Positions 43,187 through 54,983 of a stretch of DNA of 64,000 nt are shown here, piece after piece. The notes beneath the pieces are model-generated. The model saw only the letters and a program-made list of their open reading frames with translations, was not told where the DNA came from and made no database searches. How positions within the stretch are numbered: the first letter of the stretch is position 1; each line of letters begins with the position of its first letter. The position numbers and the translations under genes are program-made. Source of the DNA: Stratiolaelaps scimitus (lineage: Eukaryota > Arthropoda > Arachnida > Mesostigmata > Laelapidae); contig JABWDB010000015.1 of assembly GCA_019614645.1 (NCBI GenBank), forward strand, positions 1,302,001 through 1,366,000, written 5' to 3'.

Positions 43187-44429
43187 ACCGTGAAAATATT
43201 AATTATAGCAGCAACCATACTGACAAATCTGCAAGTACGAGAGCGCATCGACTTCGCGTGACCTCGGTGGGATTCGAACGGGAGATAGTATAGTTCCCAA
43301 TATCTGGGGTTGCGCCCCGCCGCCCCCATAGGCTATCGTAATGGGCATATTTCTATTCTGTATATATATATATTATATATATATATATGCGCGTGTGTTT
43401 TTATATATACTTTATACATCTCTACTTTACAGGACTCGTTCTAGGAAAGATATTGTAGACGTTCGCATACTTAACCGAAAACAGAACCAAATGAATATTC
43501 ATCTCATCAAAGTGCAGCTGGCCATGGTGTAGTATTTCAGAATAAAATCGACAAGCATAACTGTAATATTTAGCACCCACCTGTCGGCCGACTTCTTGCG
43601 CGGGGTGCTCTGCTGAAGTTGTGATCGTGGAGGCGGTGATTCGACGGTCTGCTGGAGCCGAGTATCAATATCGTCCTGGTAGCGACTCATCGGAATCTGA
43701 AGTTTTGGGGTAAACACACGCGAAGTCTGTATAAACAGAGCGATTTTTTCAATCGATCGTAATCGACCTCAGCCGGAAATGTTTTCGGTCTGGCTTCGAA
43801 GTCCTTACCTTTTACACGAGTTTTCTATAATCGTGTAACGCCCGTCTGAGGAGAACGTTTGTATTCCCACTTTGTGCGTATGGGGTTAACAGGGCATTGA
43901 AAACATCAACTTGATCAACTTCGTAAGTTGTATGCATACGCACACCTAGAAATGGAGACACTCGTGTCTCATCACTCAGATTGAACCAGACTGCAAGCTT
44001 AACTTTCATACTAGATTGTGGACATGCTGCTTTGTTTCTATAGGTATTACATATTGGCGGGCGGGGGGGGGGGATTAATTTTCTGTCCTGAAAAACACCC
44101 ACTTGTCTCTCTCACCCACGTTTCCAAGATTAAATGTCGGCATAGGAAAGCGTCTTTGGCAAATGCGTCGTTATCGTCACCATCATCATCATGTATATTG
44201 CAAGTTAACTTGATAACGAAAACAAGTCACTTTACAAACCATAACTTCAGCCGCGGAATCCTGACGACGCGCCGGTGATCGAACCGGAGACCGCGTTCTC
44301 GACTGTGGCCGCCTGCGAACCTTACTTCGGAAGCGGGACAGGGGCGGACATGGATCCACTCCTCCCGGCAGTGGGTATGACAGATACATAAAGCAGTAGA
44401 TGCCATTGATCACTATGACTCCGAGGATC
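42859..44429 (-). CDS. 3'-terminal exons of a membrane protein with Ser/Thr/Pro-rich basic tail
   Basis: Minus-strand exons are 44429-44240, 43696-43581 and 43093-42859 (TAA). Acceptors are TTCCAATTTTCAG, CCCCAAAACTTCAG and TTGCTTACTCAG; donors are GTTATG|GTTTGT (weak) and GACAG|GTGGGT (good). Phases match: the first exon enters in phase 2 and leaves in 0, the second leaves in 2, and the last enters with one base. The first exon encodes a membrane segment (ILGVIVINGIYCFMYLSYPL) and then a basic stretch (KVRRRPQSRTRSPVRSPARR). The second is polar, with QDDIDTRLQQTVESPPPRS. The last is rich in Ser, Thr, Pro and Arg and ends KYGQTEI. This suggests a membrane protein with a long, disordered, phosphorylatable cytosolic tail. 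Its 5' exons lie at higher coordinates and were not found. No family is recognised. Confidence 0.5.
43119..43197. repeat. TA array bounded by inverted repeat
   Basis: TTTTTACGGTTATAT at 43119-43133 is mirrored by ATATAACCGTGAAAA at 43183-43197 (14 of 15 bases pair), with about 50 bases of TATG/TA repeat between. The whole can fold into one long hairpin. It lies in an intron of the minus-strand membrane-protein gene. Confidence 0.8.
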
Positions 44430-44491
44430 CTGAAAATTGGAACATAAGACGCATTCAACAATCGATAATTAAGCATTTCTTTCGTTCTAGG

Positions 44492-44545
44492 AGCCTCGTT
44501 CGCTTCGAGAGGAGGAAATTTTCTTCAAACGCACGTACACCACAC
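44492..44545 (-). mobile_element. third copy of the 11777-12039 element's 3' end
   Basis: On the minus strand GTGTACGTGCGTTTGAAGAA, then AATTTTCCTCCTCTC, matches the ends at 11985-12012 and 19490-19525. There is no clean A tail here, and no target duplication was found. Confidence 0.5.
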
Positions 44546-44573
44546 ATACGCATAGCTATGCGCTGACGGACGT

Positions 44574-44612
44574 ATATATATATATTATGTATATATATAT
44601 ATATATATATAT
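44574..44612. repeat. (TA)n microsatellite
   Basis: TA array with a TATTATG interruption, adjacent to the repeat fragment at 44492-44545. Confidence 0.85.
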
Positions 44613-44805
44613 CTTCCTGTGACGGCTGAATCATTTTCATACATTTCCAGTTTAGAAAGTCCTTTGGCAGATCTATCTATTTAAATTTTCTTGCCAATCA
44701 TTTTTGCGCAGGTAATCTACATTGTTCAAGTATCGGTGCAATTCTTAGGTGAACCGTTTGCCGAATGATCGTTTGAATCGGTTACTGCTTACAGGTTTGC
44801 AGTTT

Positions 44806-45030
44806 GTCGTGGAGTTTTGTTTTCCACTCAAAAACAGCTCTAGAACTGCTGCATACCACCATACTGCTGCACGACCGGTCCCTCGAACGCAAGACGGACG
44901 ACGTCATGCGTCTGGAGACGCCATAAGCAGTGAAGTGAGAAAGATGACAGCAAACGTGCCTAGCGAACTTGAGGTGCGAAGCCCAAGTCTGCCGCCTCAA
45001 CGCGTGCGTGGTCTTCATAGTCGATCGTAG
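44806..45030 (+). CDS. candidate terminal exon, unknown protein
   Basis: After the acceptor TACAGGTTTGCAG the plus strand is open in phase 0 for about 74 codons to TAG. The peptide includes FVVEFCFPLKNSSRTAA and SEVRKMTANVPSELEVRSPS. The composition looks protein-like. No upstream exon was found, and the opposite strand is also open over the same bases, so the call is weak. Confidence 0.25.
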   Translation, partial: VVEFCFPLKNSSRTAAYHHTAARPVPRTQDGRRHASGDAISSEVRKMTANVPSELEVRSPSLPPQRVRGLHSRS

Positions 45031-45899
45031 ACTGCAGCAATTTTGGCTTCCAACTGTTCTTTTGCGAGCAAAAATTGCTTATATGTAGTTACCCTGTACA
45101 ACGGATGGGCAGCTCGACAGAAAGCGACGTGTTGGTGCAAGATCAGTAAAGGGTAGAGGCCGTTCAGATATCAACCGGATGATCGAATGTGAAACGTTGG
45201 AAAATCGACGCAACACGAAGGTAGCCCTGCCTTATTCAACAAAGATCCATCGATTGTGGCAAATTTTATGTGTAAGTACCAATGTATGCCGAATGCTTTC
45301 AGCGTTTTGCAGCAATCAAATGGTGCCCCACGGTTTCATGACGCGAAATCGTTGCGCTTCGAAGAGCGGCATAGCCAAGTCAGTCTATGTTTGAGAATCT
45401 GCGTGTTATAACCAACCTATACAAATTTGTGGCAGAATTTCTGTCGAACAGCTTTCAATCGAATGTTCCCCTCTCGCTCTCTCGCCCTCTAACGCGTATA
45501 TTTCCTACCATGAGCGCTATTACAGAAAGAAACAATGACCACACACTCTCATCAACATGTGCAGATGAAATACTTGAAATAGTTGGGTCTCTCATTCTAT
45601 GTATCAAAAATGGTCCCTGTTCTTGAAAAATGGGTTTCAGCAAGTTTTTCCTCCATCGCATGACGTATCATAGGAATCGTCTCTATTAATATTACTGTTG
45701 TTCTTGTCATTGTTATTATTATAGCCTACGTAACCGCAACTACCCTTCGTTCATCATCGACACGTCCGCTGGAAATGTCTAGTAGGTCACGGGCACAAAA
45801 AATCCAACTAAACTGAACAGCTGCTGAGCCTTCTTCAAGCGGGACCATTTTCCACTGCACTCTGTCCAGCTACTTGCGCAGGAACAGCAAGCTACGCGA

Positions 45900-46604
45900 T
45901 TGCGAAGTTGTTGGGCTCGGGCATTTCGCCCAGTGGCAAACATTATCCTCCACCCTGCCCTCCAACAGCCCCCGCCCGCCACGGAACATCATTTACGACG
46001 ACGAGACAGGGGCTTGATGCACTCCTCACCCAAGGACTTCTCCGGCGCCCTTATTTTTTAACGGGCACGCCCTTTGGGGGGGGTGGGGGTCCGAAGGGGT
46101 CGGGCAATGGGCTATGTCCAGTCCGTTGTGGGTAAGAGCGACGCTTTGCCGACTGGTCAGGCAAAACGATGAAAGAAATGGCATGCAATTTTCGCCTCCC
46201 CTGCTACGACTGGGCTATGCCACGCATGAATACCATTTCTGCACCACCTCGCTCTCGCTAACGCGCCCATCTATGTCTCCGGTTTGGCTGACGCAGTTCT
46301 CCTCTGCAGCCGGGAATCGGACGGGGCAGCTCCCGCCCCCTACGTTGACCCCGCCTTGTAAACAGGCTCACGCCGCAAACAGCCTTTTGTGCGCGTCTTC
46401 ACGCCATCATATCTAGGTGAGAAACGAAGGAGAGTTCAACCGAACGAGGGTTTCTCGTTGTTTTTTTTTGTGGTGTTTTTGTGCCCCTCCCTCCCCTTCA
46501 TGTGCCGCCGAGCAGCTGAGCCAGAGACACGGATGTACGGTGACCGCCGCTGTGGTACAATACACGCCGCAGTGGGGGTGCTCGTTTCACTATTTAGAAA
46601 CAGC

Positions 46605-46635
<31 letters not shown>

Positions 46636-47150
46636 TCATGAGTCGGCAATGGGAGGCCGTACATTTTCACATGGTCAGCAAACAAGGAAGCAAGCAACCG
46701 TTGGCCTGCGACGCACAGCCCTCGCTACTGTCCACAGAGCCATCAGAGGAGCGTGCGCCCGGTGGCAGAGTTGAAGTCCCATTCGCCTTGATGTTGGCCG
46801 GTAGCTAGTCTGCCAACGCCGCGGTCCATGTCCTTGCTCGATGGCCATGAGGAAAACACAGCCGGCGCAACTCAGAAGGGCGGCCGCCGGCGCGCACCCC
46901 CCGACGCGGCAGTCGTCGGGAATAAGTGTTTTTATTATTATTTATTTCGTCCGCCTCGCTGCGCCTAGCGCTTACCCTTCCTCCAGGTGCTTTGTGTCTA
47001 CGAGGAAAAATAGTAGTCCAACCCAACCCCCCCCTCACTTCGTATTGTAGACGCGAAAAACGCCGTCGAGCGGCAATCACTCTGCCGCTACCGAATGCTC
47101 CTCTGTGCATGAAAATTCACGTGCCAAAATAATAACGGCGAAGCCCAAAG
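45900..47150. other. GC-rich patch with one well-bordered, probably non-coding exon
   Basis: Between a strong acceptor (GTTCTCCTCTGCAG, ends 46318) and a strong donor (ATATCTAG|GTGAGA, 46415) lies a 96-base segment. Its only open frame stops at its last bases, as in a 5' UTR exon. The surrounding DNA is CpG-rich and carries a (CAG)n run at 46607-46636. Confidence 0.3.
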
Positions 47151-48942
47151 TGCGTCCTGTTCTATCGCCAGTCTATCATAGGGTTCGCGACTGCTCCGTT
47201 GTTCTATGAGGGGGCGCGGAAATAGTGCTAGTTGTTCGAGGTGACCCGTTTGAGCAGGGAGAGAGGATTTTAAAGGAAGATGTTTGGGGACGGCCTTTTT
47301 GTCTGATTTGTCCTAGGTGACGTTCAGTTTTCTCAACAACACAACAAATGTTTGTATGGGCGTATCTGAAAAGGTTATTCGTGCTGAGTTACTTGTATGC
47401 ACTTGTTGTTATTATTATTATTATTATTTGGGTTGTTCTACTCAGCTCGAAGTCGTTCATGAACAGGATCTAAAATGAGGATATGTGGTGGTTTCCAATA
47501 AATGCAAAGTGCATTATCATCATAAGCGCAATCGGCGCGTTCGTTTAGGGAGACGTTTATTCGCGAGAAGAACACCAAAGTTCAGCGTGAGTAGCATCTC
47601 GTCGCGTGGCTTGTGGATGCCTAATACCATAACATGGTAATGGCAGTATCGATGTATTCCCCATACAGCAAGTGAACCCACCGGACATTCAGTACTTTTA
47701 CACGATACGTTGACATTGTCCTTTGCATGTAGCAAGAAGTACAGAGTTAAATTAATTTCCGGACGACTCAAATGCGTGTGCCTTTTTCACTAAAGTACAA
47801 TAAACGAACCGGCACGTCTAGGATAGGTATCACATTGCAGACTAATTAAATGTAGCAACATCGATGACTTTCGTGTTGACAATTCATGAATTCACTAATT
47901 GAAAACGATCTGACCCAAGTTGACATTTTTGGCGCCACTCAGCATGATTGTCGAATTTCTACCAAAGCGCCCCATGAGACATTGCAGCGGCAAAAATCGC
48001 CCGTTCCATGTAATCGCTCTACGTAGTCTCAGATGCGAGCACAGATGGACATATCTCTGGCGGGAAAAATCCACAATTAATTAACTGTTACCCTGTTCCT
48101 TCAGGGACACATAACCTGGACAGTCGGTCTTGCTGAAACTCTTGGCCAGAGAGTTGTAGGTCGTTGACAGACAGAGAGAGAGAGCGCGAGAGACAGCAAC
48201 CGAGAATTTACTTTACTCTCAGTGAGTGCTAGTGGGGTATCAGTTAGGCTGTCTGCAATTAGCTAATAATAATCTTCCCCTTAGGATAAAAGAGGGGTCT
48301 ACAATTGATGCCCGCTCCCTAACTGTAGACCAGGTTCTACCCAACGTCCAGCCTGTTCCCCGCTCATCGGCTCATTCGCTCCACGTAGCCTATTTGATTA
48401 ATGCTACATCTTCTGCTGCGTACCTGCTGCTCAGCTCGCAAAGGCGATCGCGTAAAAATACGCCTCATGAAGAACTCACATGTACCTGCTGTTGTGTATT
48501 GATACAATATTCTATTTCAAGAAACCTTCTGCGGACAAAGCCAATCGACGAATCCTGCACCGACTAAAAAAGGCGACGGTCCCATACAGCTATATTACAC
48601 AAATGCTTTGCTTAAATAATAAAAACGTTCTCTCATTTAGAGAAGACTGTCACGCGACAGTCTGTGCCAGAGGCTACTTTGTCTATTCGTTTCGTTTAAT
48701 GCTTATTTTTGATTCTGTGCGAAGGAATTACGTTCATCATAACCCACCCATCCTCCTGTCCCCGTTAAATCGATTCAATACTTCCTTGAAAATAATTTGT
48801 TCTCAGTTAAATATGAGCCATTAAAGCGCGTCCCTACACTCTGTCGGGTATCTCCAAGATTGAGTGACGCTGGACGAATGTGCACGAATTTTATGGCCAG
48901 ATACTCCCGCGACGGTATCTGGAAGGCAGGCCGAGAGGAGGT

Positions 48943-48967
48943 GGCGGCGGCGGCGGCGGCGGCGGCA
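48943..48967. repeat. (GCG)8 triplet run
   Basis: A run of GCG triplets just upstream of the exon at 49056. Confidence 0.85.
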
Positions 48968-49055
48968 ATGGAGATCGTCAAACATACCCCCGAGGGGGGG
49001 TACGTTGTGCTGGGGTATGAACGCTGTGATGGCATCTGACATGCGCCCATTTCAG

Positions 49056-49220
49056 ATTCGCAGTAGATCAAGATCACGGTGGGACCAGCCACGGCTCTGG
49101 CATCTGGCAAGGCCACATTTGCCATCGCATTTGAACGCTCTCAGAGATGTTTTACAGGGACTGACCAGCGTCCGCTGGAGGACACCACATCCGGAGGACG
49201 ATTTTGAGTGGGAAATCTGA
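49056..49220 (+). CDS. candidate terminal exon, unknown protein
   Basis: The acceptor GACATGCGCCCATTTCAG is followed by 54 codons in phase 0 and TGA. It starts with an Arg/Ser run (IRSRSRSRW), continues with HLPSHLNALRDVLQGLTSVR and ends strongly acidic (HPEDDFEWEI). The border and the acidic C-terminus look genuine. An upstream exon ending in phase 0 was not identified. Confidence 0.3.
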   Translation: MRSRSRSRWDQPRLWHLARPHLPSHLNALRDVLQGLTSVRWRTPHPEDDFEWEI

Positions 49221-50420
49221 GTGATAGATGGACAAGTGCATGCGCACGCAACACACACACACACACACACGGCAGGGGTGCTGAGTCAACATCCAGGCAG
49301 AAGACGTGCGTAAGTGAGCACGTTCGCCAGAACGTGTATCAGCGTGTTGGAGGGTACGACGCATTAGCAAGACATGTCGAAACCATAGGGATGCTAACGC
49401 GATATGTACTGCATATATAGGACTTTTTGTCAAAAAGCACTGTCGAATCAATTTGGTTGTACAAGAAACCCACGCGTCCTTGCCCGGTCCGTGATCGTCT
49501 CGTCACTGCTACTCAATCGCTTGGCGGCAAAGGAATCAGCTGTGGTGATGAGATGATTTCTGAGCTAGACGAGGTAGGACTCGCCGGGATATTTTGCCTT
49601 AATAGTATTTATACGTTAATTCGACTTCGCAGACCGGATACGCCGACACAGCTGGCTAGGTATATTACAGAAACTGCACCCATTATATGTTCACAGTTGT
49701 TCGTATCTGTCGGACGCTCGTGGTTGTATCTAGATTACCTTTAGAAGTTCGTATTCTGATAGATAAATGCTAAATGAATATATATGACTATGTGAAATGT
49801 GTCCGACATTTCCGCGTGATCGAGTCAGTGTGATCGATCAATAACCAAATCAGCATAATCGATCCTGTTTCGAGATTTCTTCTAACGTGCATTAAGTAGC
49901 GTTTCAAGCTAAATCAGTCATCGAGTTAGCCGGGCCAGGTTTGTTTTGCAACGCGACAACGCATGGCGCCTCCCCTCACCCGTACACTCTGGTGACTCGG
50001 AAGCAAATTAAAATCGCACAGTAATTAGTAGCATTTCGATATCTATCTATCCACCGATCAATAAATACATGTTCCGTTTATAGTAGCATTATGGATAGTA
50101 CGTAGTGTATAAATTGGTGGAATTGAAAATAAATCGTATACAAAAAAAAAAAGAAAAAAAAAGTTGTGTATAGATACGACGTGCGGAGAAAATCCAGTCC
50201 AGAAAGAGTCTTCAGTCGTAGCTAATTACAGAGAGCCATGGAAGCTTTGGCGATCAAGCAACGAATCTGCAATAGCATTGAATCGTTTGGTACTATTTCC
50301 ATGAAATACGACACAGTATATCGGGGTTCGCGCGCTTTTCGAGGCATCAGTCCACGTCGATGAGCCGCTCCGGCTTCATCTGACAGCTTCTGCCGTTCTT
50401 GAGAGACCGTCAGTATTGAG

Positions 50421-50490
50421 CTTCGGCTAGACCTCAAAGTTATTATACGATCCATCCCTTCGGCTAGACCTCAAAGTTATTATACGATCC
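50421..50490. repeat. 33-bp tandem duplication
   Basis: CTTCGGCTAGACCTCAAAGT and TATTATACGATCC at 50421-50453 are repeated exactly at 50458-50490, separated by four bases. Confidence 0.9.
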
Positions 50491-50525
50491 TAACATGTAA
50501 ACAAGATCTTTCCTCGAATTCGTCT

Positions 50526-50855
50526 ATGTCAAATCTCCACTTACATGACGCACACGAGGCAAAAGACGTACAGCTCCATCGTACGCCCTGTCCAGTAAAT
50601 GCACGTAAACTTCTTAGCCAGAAACTTCAATCCGCTATTTTCCGAATATCGATTTCACAGAATCAACAACCTTCCCGCTCCCCGAATATATTTGTGTCCA
50701 CAAAGACGAGCACAGATTCGCACAGGCACTCCTCAATGGAAATCACAGCCGACTACACAGAGTTCCGCATCGAATGGCTGTTGCGGAAGCTGGCAAGCAA
50801 CTCGTTCACCTCACTCCTTGACCATTATCTCCCTTCAGCACGAATGCAACAATGA
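50526..50855 (+). CDS. weak open reading frame of 109 codons
   Basis: A true ATG opens 109 codons to TGA. The start is MSNLHLHDAHEAKDVQLH and the end has ITADYTEFRIEWLLRKLA. There are no supporting splice sites and no recognised domain. A frame this long is near the chance ceiling for this composition. Confidence 0.2.
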   Translation: MSNLHLHDAHEAKDVQLHRTPCPVNARKLLSQKLQSAIFRISISQNQQPSRSPNIFVSTKTSTDSHRHSSMEITADYTEFRIEWLLRKLASNSFTSLLDHYLPSARMQQ

Positions 50856-50999
50856 CAAAATTATTCCTCCGATATCTTCGTTAAGTGGCCGAAAGTGCTA
50901 GTTTGGCAATTGCTGGCCGACGCGCGTCAACTATCGACGAACAATCTATCAGCGTCTTGTCCTTCATGCAGGAGGACCAGCCTGCTCCCAGGACATGCG

Positions 51000-53120
51000 C
51001 TCCCAGGACAGCGCTCACCAACAAACGATCTGGCTCTCCGTGTGTCTCCGCTGATGGTGACAGTGGGCTAGATATTCTCCGGCCGTTCGCGTTAGTGTCA
51101 CCGACGGCAGGCCGCTACGGCTCAGTGGGACCGAGCCGGTTTGAGCGTGTTTTGCGGTTCAGTGTTGTTGCTGTTCGGACGGTGACTGACGTCGTCGTTT
51201 TCACTCTGATCTCGGGCCACAGTCTAGTGGACACTTCGGCATTGGTGGTGACGGCATCCGATGCCGTGTGTGGCGTTTACAGCATCCGCGTTTTGTTGCT
51301 GTAGTTGCTGCTGTTGCTACTGGCTGATCGACTGGTCAGAGGGTGCGGCGGGAAGCGGCTTCGAAGCAAAAACCAGAGCTGAACAGCAACAACAACAACA
51401 GCTCGTGTCACTCAGAGAAAGCGCCGGCGAGAAAAGCCTCAGTTAGCTGTCACCGTATAGCCTCCTGTTGCTCAACGGCGTGTCGTCCGCTCAGAGTAGC
51501 CGATCAAAGATCGTCTAGCTTAGCTAGTCATACGAACAAGATCGCAGAAGCAGAAGCCGCCTTCGGTGGGAGCGGGTGCACACTCAAGTGAATAGTTAAG
51601 ATCATTTAGAGGATGAAGCTGACAACGATAGCTGCATCTGTCCAACATCTGCCGCGTTAACTCTTACTCGTTTGCTCAAATATAAGCGGCCATTCTCCAG
51701 AAGGCCAAGTGCGCCGTACTCCCGAACGTCTCCACACCGAAGCAAGCCAAAACAGCAAAGCACTACAATACCAAGTTTTCGAGTGATATGCGTTTTTTTT
51801 CGGGACGAAACAAGCAGCCGCGGATCGACACTGCCTCGACCCACTGTGGCGTTCTTCGCGAGCGTTTTCGATAACGGCGCGCCTTCGATGCCGAATCCGC
51901 CGGCGCCGTCACTATAGTGATGGCGAGCTTCACGACAACACACGGCAGGGCGGCCGCAGCGCCAGAGCAAGTAACAACAGTGCGGCAGCAGCCGGATCGC
52001 CTGACGGCCGCGTCGTAACAGGGGTCTGAGTGTTGTTTTCGCCGTCGGAGCGACGGATGGATTCGGAGGAGCGACGGGAGAACTACTCCCCATTCTGCTG
52101 TTGCTGAACCGCCCGAACCGTTGATGCTGCAGCCGCTTCGGTGGCTGGCGCCATGGCAACGAAGATAAACGTTGGGCCTCCCTTGTCGCACGAATGCATG
52201 CCTGTGTAAGCTCGTAGCCGACGGCCGAATGCCGTCGAATGCCAGCAGTAACAGCCGCCACCGCCACCGCAGCAGAAATAACATAGCACAGGAGGCCTCA
52301 GCAGAGAGTCAACCGCAAAAGCAGCAACAGTGACACAACATTTACACTGAGCAACCGAGACACCTCGCCGACGAAATACCATCAGATCGACGGATCGCAC
52401 ACAATCCGAGGGGGACTGACTAAGAATAATGCTGGCCAATGCTAGAGTCGACCTAGACCAGCCGGGATATTTCAGCAACAGCAGCCAAGTGCGATAGTAG
52501 CCATAAGCAGCTCGTAGGGAAGTGTTTCTGGCGGCGGTCAAGAAGGCAACGACAATCTGAAATTTCGATCGGATCTATCTGTCGCTTGTGCGAGCCGATG
52601 AACAACGTGGTGCTAACCAGCACCCTCTGCAATTTCGGTTAACCTGGACTGCTGCTTTTCTACGTGCAAACTCGGCGTGTTCGTGCGGTTCGTGTACAAC
52701 CGTTCAGTACAGCTGGAAGGCTGATGCGGTGCTGTGGGACCCTGCCGAAAATGCATGTGCTAGGGTGAATCGTGCTCGCAGTGGTTTGAACTGCGTTAAA
52801 CAGAGGTACGCTGTAGGAGAAATAGTTATCGGCTAATTGTGAACAGATCGGCGGCAGTTCCGGGCATTACGAAGCTGGTGGATTTTTGGCGATCGGCACC
52901 GAATATACTTTCCATTCACTACAGGGCTGAAGCAAGCGAAAAACGGAACTGCTCCAGAACGCAGTGGAAACCCTGCATTTTGCTCGCTACAAAGCCTGAC
53001 CATGTTTTAGGGGCCTATTTCGATCAGCAAAAGGATCTGCTGGCCGTGCTACCGACCTCCACTAGACTCAATTGGCGACTCGTTACCACCGATACAAACG
53101 GAAGCGCGCAAGTGAGAAGC
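51000..53120 (+). promoter_or_regulatory. GC-rich 5' region of the Ly6 gene
   Basis: GC-rich DNA with CAA/CAG runs precedes the Ly6 start. A possible 5' UTR intron runs from AACAGAG|GTACGC (52806) to TTCCATTCACTACAG (52923). A two-codon upstream frame (ATG TTT TAG) sits in the proposed leader at about 53002. Several 100-220-codon frames on the minus strand overlap one another in all phases and are not called. Confidence 0.35.
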
Positions 53121-53576
53121 ATGTCGCCCAGCCAGATTTCATCAAGGTTTCTTACAGCAGTGGTCTGCCTGATCGTCGTTGCGTCAACAGCTGTACGATC
53201 GTTAGAGTGTTATATCTGTACGAACCAGGACGAGAATAATGCAAAGTGCACGTCGACAATCCAACTCTGCGAGCCCCACCAGGACCGCTGTATGACGGAG
53301 GTCCGTTGGGGCTCGACGCCTTACTGGGCGCCCACCGGCGAGAAACAGTTCTACATATCAAAGTGGTGCTCGAATCAGACCGTTTGCGACTACACGATCC
53401 GACGCCAATCGAAACGCTGCGACCGGATCTGGTACAACGACTGGGAATGTTCCGAGTGTTGTACAGGCGACCGGTGTAACTACTTCGTCACGCTGGACGC
53501 GGCGAATGTCAGATCGTCCTCGCTTCTCGTGGCCACCTCGGCGCTACTTGCCTTGACCACTCTGGCGTTGCTCTAG
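53121..53576 (+). CDS. GPI-anchored Ly6/uPAR-domain surface protein
   Basis: A single coding exon of 151 residues. The ATG at 53121 is chosen because it directly precedes a signal peptide (FLTAVVCLIVVASTAVRS); the frame is open upstream but has no credible start. The mature chain begins LECYICTNQDENNAKC and carries 12 cysteines, at about 30, 33, 43, 50, 57, 83, 89, 100, 110, 113, 114 and 119. It closes with the family hallmark ECSECCTGDRCNYF (adjacent CC, then CN). This is a three-finger Ly6/uPAR fold with one extra disulphide. One sequon (NQT, Asn85) is present. After a polar stretch (DAANVRSSS) the last 18 residues are hydrophobic and end at the C-terminus, the signal for GPI attachment. 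Arthropod relatives act outside the cell in neuronal, septate-junction or cuticle biology. The exact orthologue is not assigned. Confidence 0.85.
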   Translation: MSPSQISSRFLTAVVCLIVVASTAVRSLECYICTNQDENNAKCTSTIQLCEPHQDRCMTEVRWGSTPYWAPTGEKQFYISKWCSNQTVCDYTIRRQSKRCDRIWYNDWECSECCTGDRCNYFVTLDAANVRSSSLLVATSALLALTTLALL

Positions 53577-54165
53577 TGACCCGCATCTTGACGCTTGGCT
53601 TGAGCGTTCACCATTGTCGGTCAATAGCCGGTTACCGAGGCAGCGGGTAAGCGGCAGAGGCAGGCCGTTGACCCTTCGCAAGCAAACCTCTGCTAGGGTG
53701 TCATCTACGATTGCTGCTGGCAGGTGCCACGAAACGAATATACCGCACAACTGCAATGAATACGGCGATACGATCTACTGGTGGAAATGTCGCGTTCATC
53801 GAACCTGCTTCCAATTTTGCATCAGCCGACCAGCGTCGACGAAACAGCAGCAGCAGCGTCAGAAAACCGCATCGTATAGTGCTTGAATTGAATATTGTTG
53901 TTTCATATTGTATATTATTCCGTGGGAATAACTACCCCAATCTGCTGTTATTCCCACAAATTGTTAAGAGGGGGGAGTGCTTAAGCGAGCAGTGTGCGTG
54001 AATCAGTGGCGGACAGCGTGTAACATCAGGTGCAATGTAACGATAGTTATTATTATTGTAATATTATATATTTATTTATTTATTAATGTATATGGGGCGG
54101 CTCGCCAATCAAGGCCAAATTATCAAGCGTAAAGTCTCACATTAAACATCATCGTCTGTGCGAAC
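53577..54165 (+). promoter_or_regulatory. Ly6 gene 3' UTR with AU-rich element and poly(A) signal variant
   Basis: Overlapping ATTTA pentamers (TATTTATTTATTTATT) lie at about 54069-54084, a classic mRNA-instability element. ATTAAA at 54141-54146 is a common poly(A) signal variant in the right place. The extent of the UTR is inferred. Confidence 0.45.
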
Positions 54166-54578
54166 ATGAGTAGCGAAGGGACACTCCTCTCTCTCTCTGT
54201 TTTGTTCTGCATAGAAGCACCCGTGAGTGAGTAAATGAGTGAGTGCATGTTTGTGCGTACGGAAGCAGGATGTTGATTTGATCTGTGTACATTTTGTGTA
54301 TACGACGCCACCAGACGCACCGGCCCGAAGAATAGTCCACTTCAAACACATCATGAGAGAGAGAGAGCGGGACGAACAGGGACTTAAGTCATGTGTTTAC
54401 ACGAACGTCTGCATATGTAGAAGATATTTTTGTACAGACCCAATGATTCGCTGGTGACATTCAAATAGTGGCGCGTTCAACAATGGTACATAATTAAGTA
54501 CGGGGGCTTCATTTTTGTTTTGAAATTCGCTGAGGATTATATTGCATAGCGAAGTGAGTGTCGAATGGTTTATGCACG

Positions 54579-54690
54579 ATGGCTAATGCGGGTTACGCCG
54601 CCGAGTGCAATGGGTATATGAGGGTACGTCAGTCGTGTCTGTGGAGCCGAGCACGGCGCCGTTGCCGACGAGTCTCCTGCGACAGGATGC
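54579..54690 (+). CDS. weak candidate first exon or micro-gene
   Basis: An ATG in very good context (GCACGATGGCT) opens 15 codons (MANAGYAAECNGYMR) ending at the donor ATGAGG|GTACGT in phase 0 (54579-54623). A 62-base intron could end at CTCCTGCGACAG, followed by five codons and TGA. Alternatively the partner exon is elsewhere. Confidence 0.2.
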
Positions 54691-54821
54691 CCTCAGCGAG
54701 TGAATAAGTACATTAGTGCTTATTCTGTTCAGAATGAAATTCATTGCAATTGTTCACAACGCCAACAGCAAGTTGGAAATCCACACGACGACTCGGCCTG
54801 ACTCATCAAACCCTCACACAG

Positions 54822-54983
<162 letters not shown>

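Noticed and set aside
43262..43330. tRNA-like GTTCGAATCCCACC with a GC-rich flank on the minus strand
   Set aside because: I could not pair an acceptor stem or anticodon arm; it is probably another SINE remnant, not a tRNA gene.
51602..52541. Minus-strand frames of 150-221 codons
   Set aside because: Several phases are open at once in GC-rich DNA, with no real ATG and no splice support; this is a composition effect.
52839..53120. In-frame extension upstream of the Ly6 start
   Set aside because: It has no ATG before 53121, and it would bury the signal peptide.
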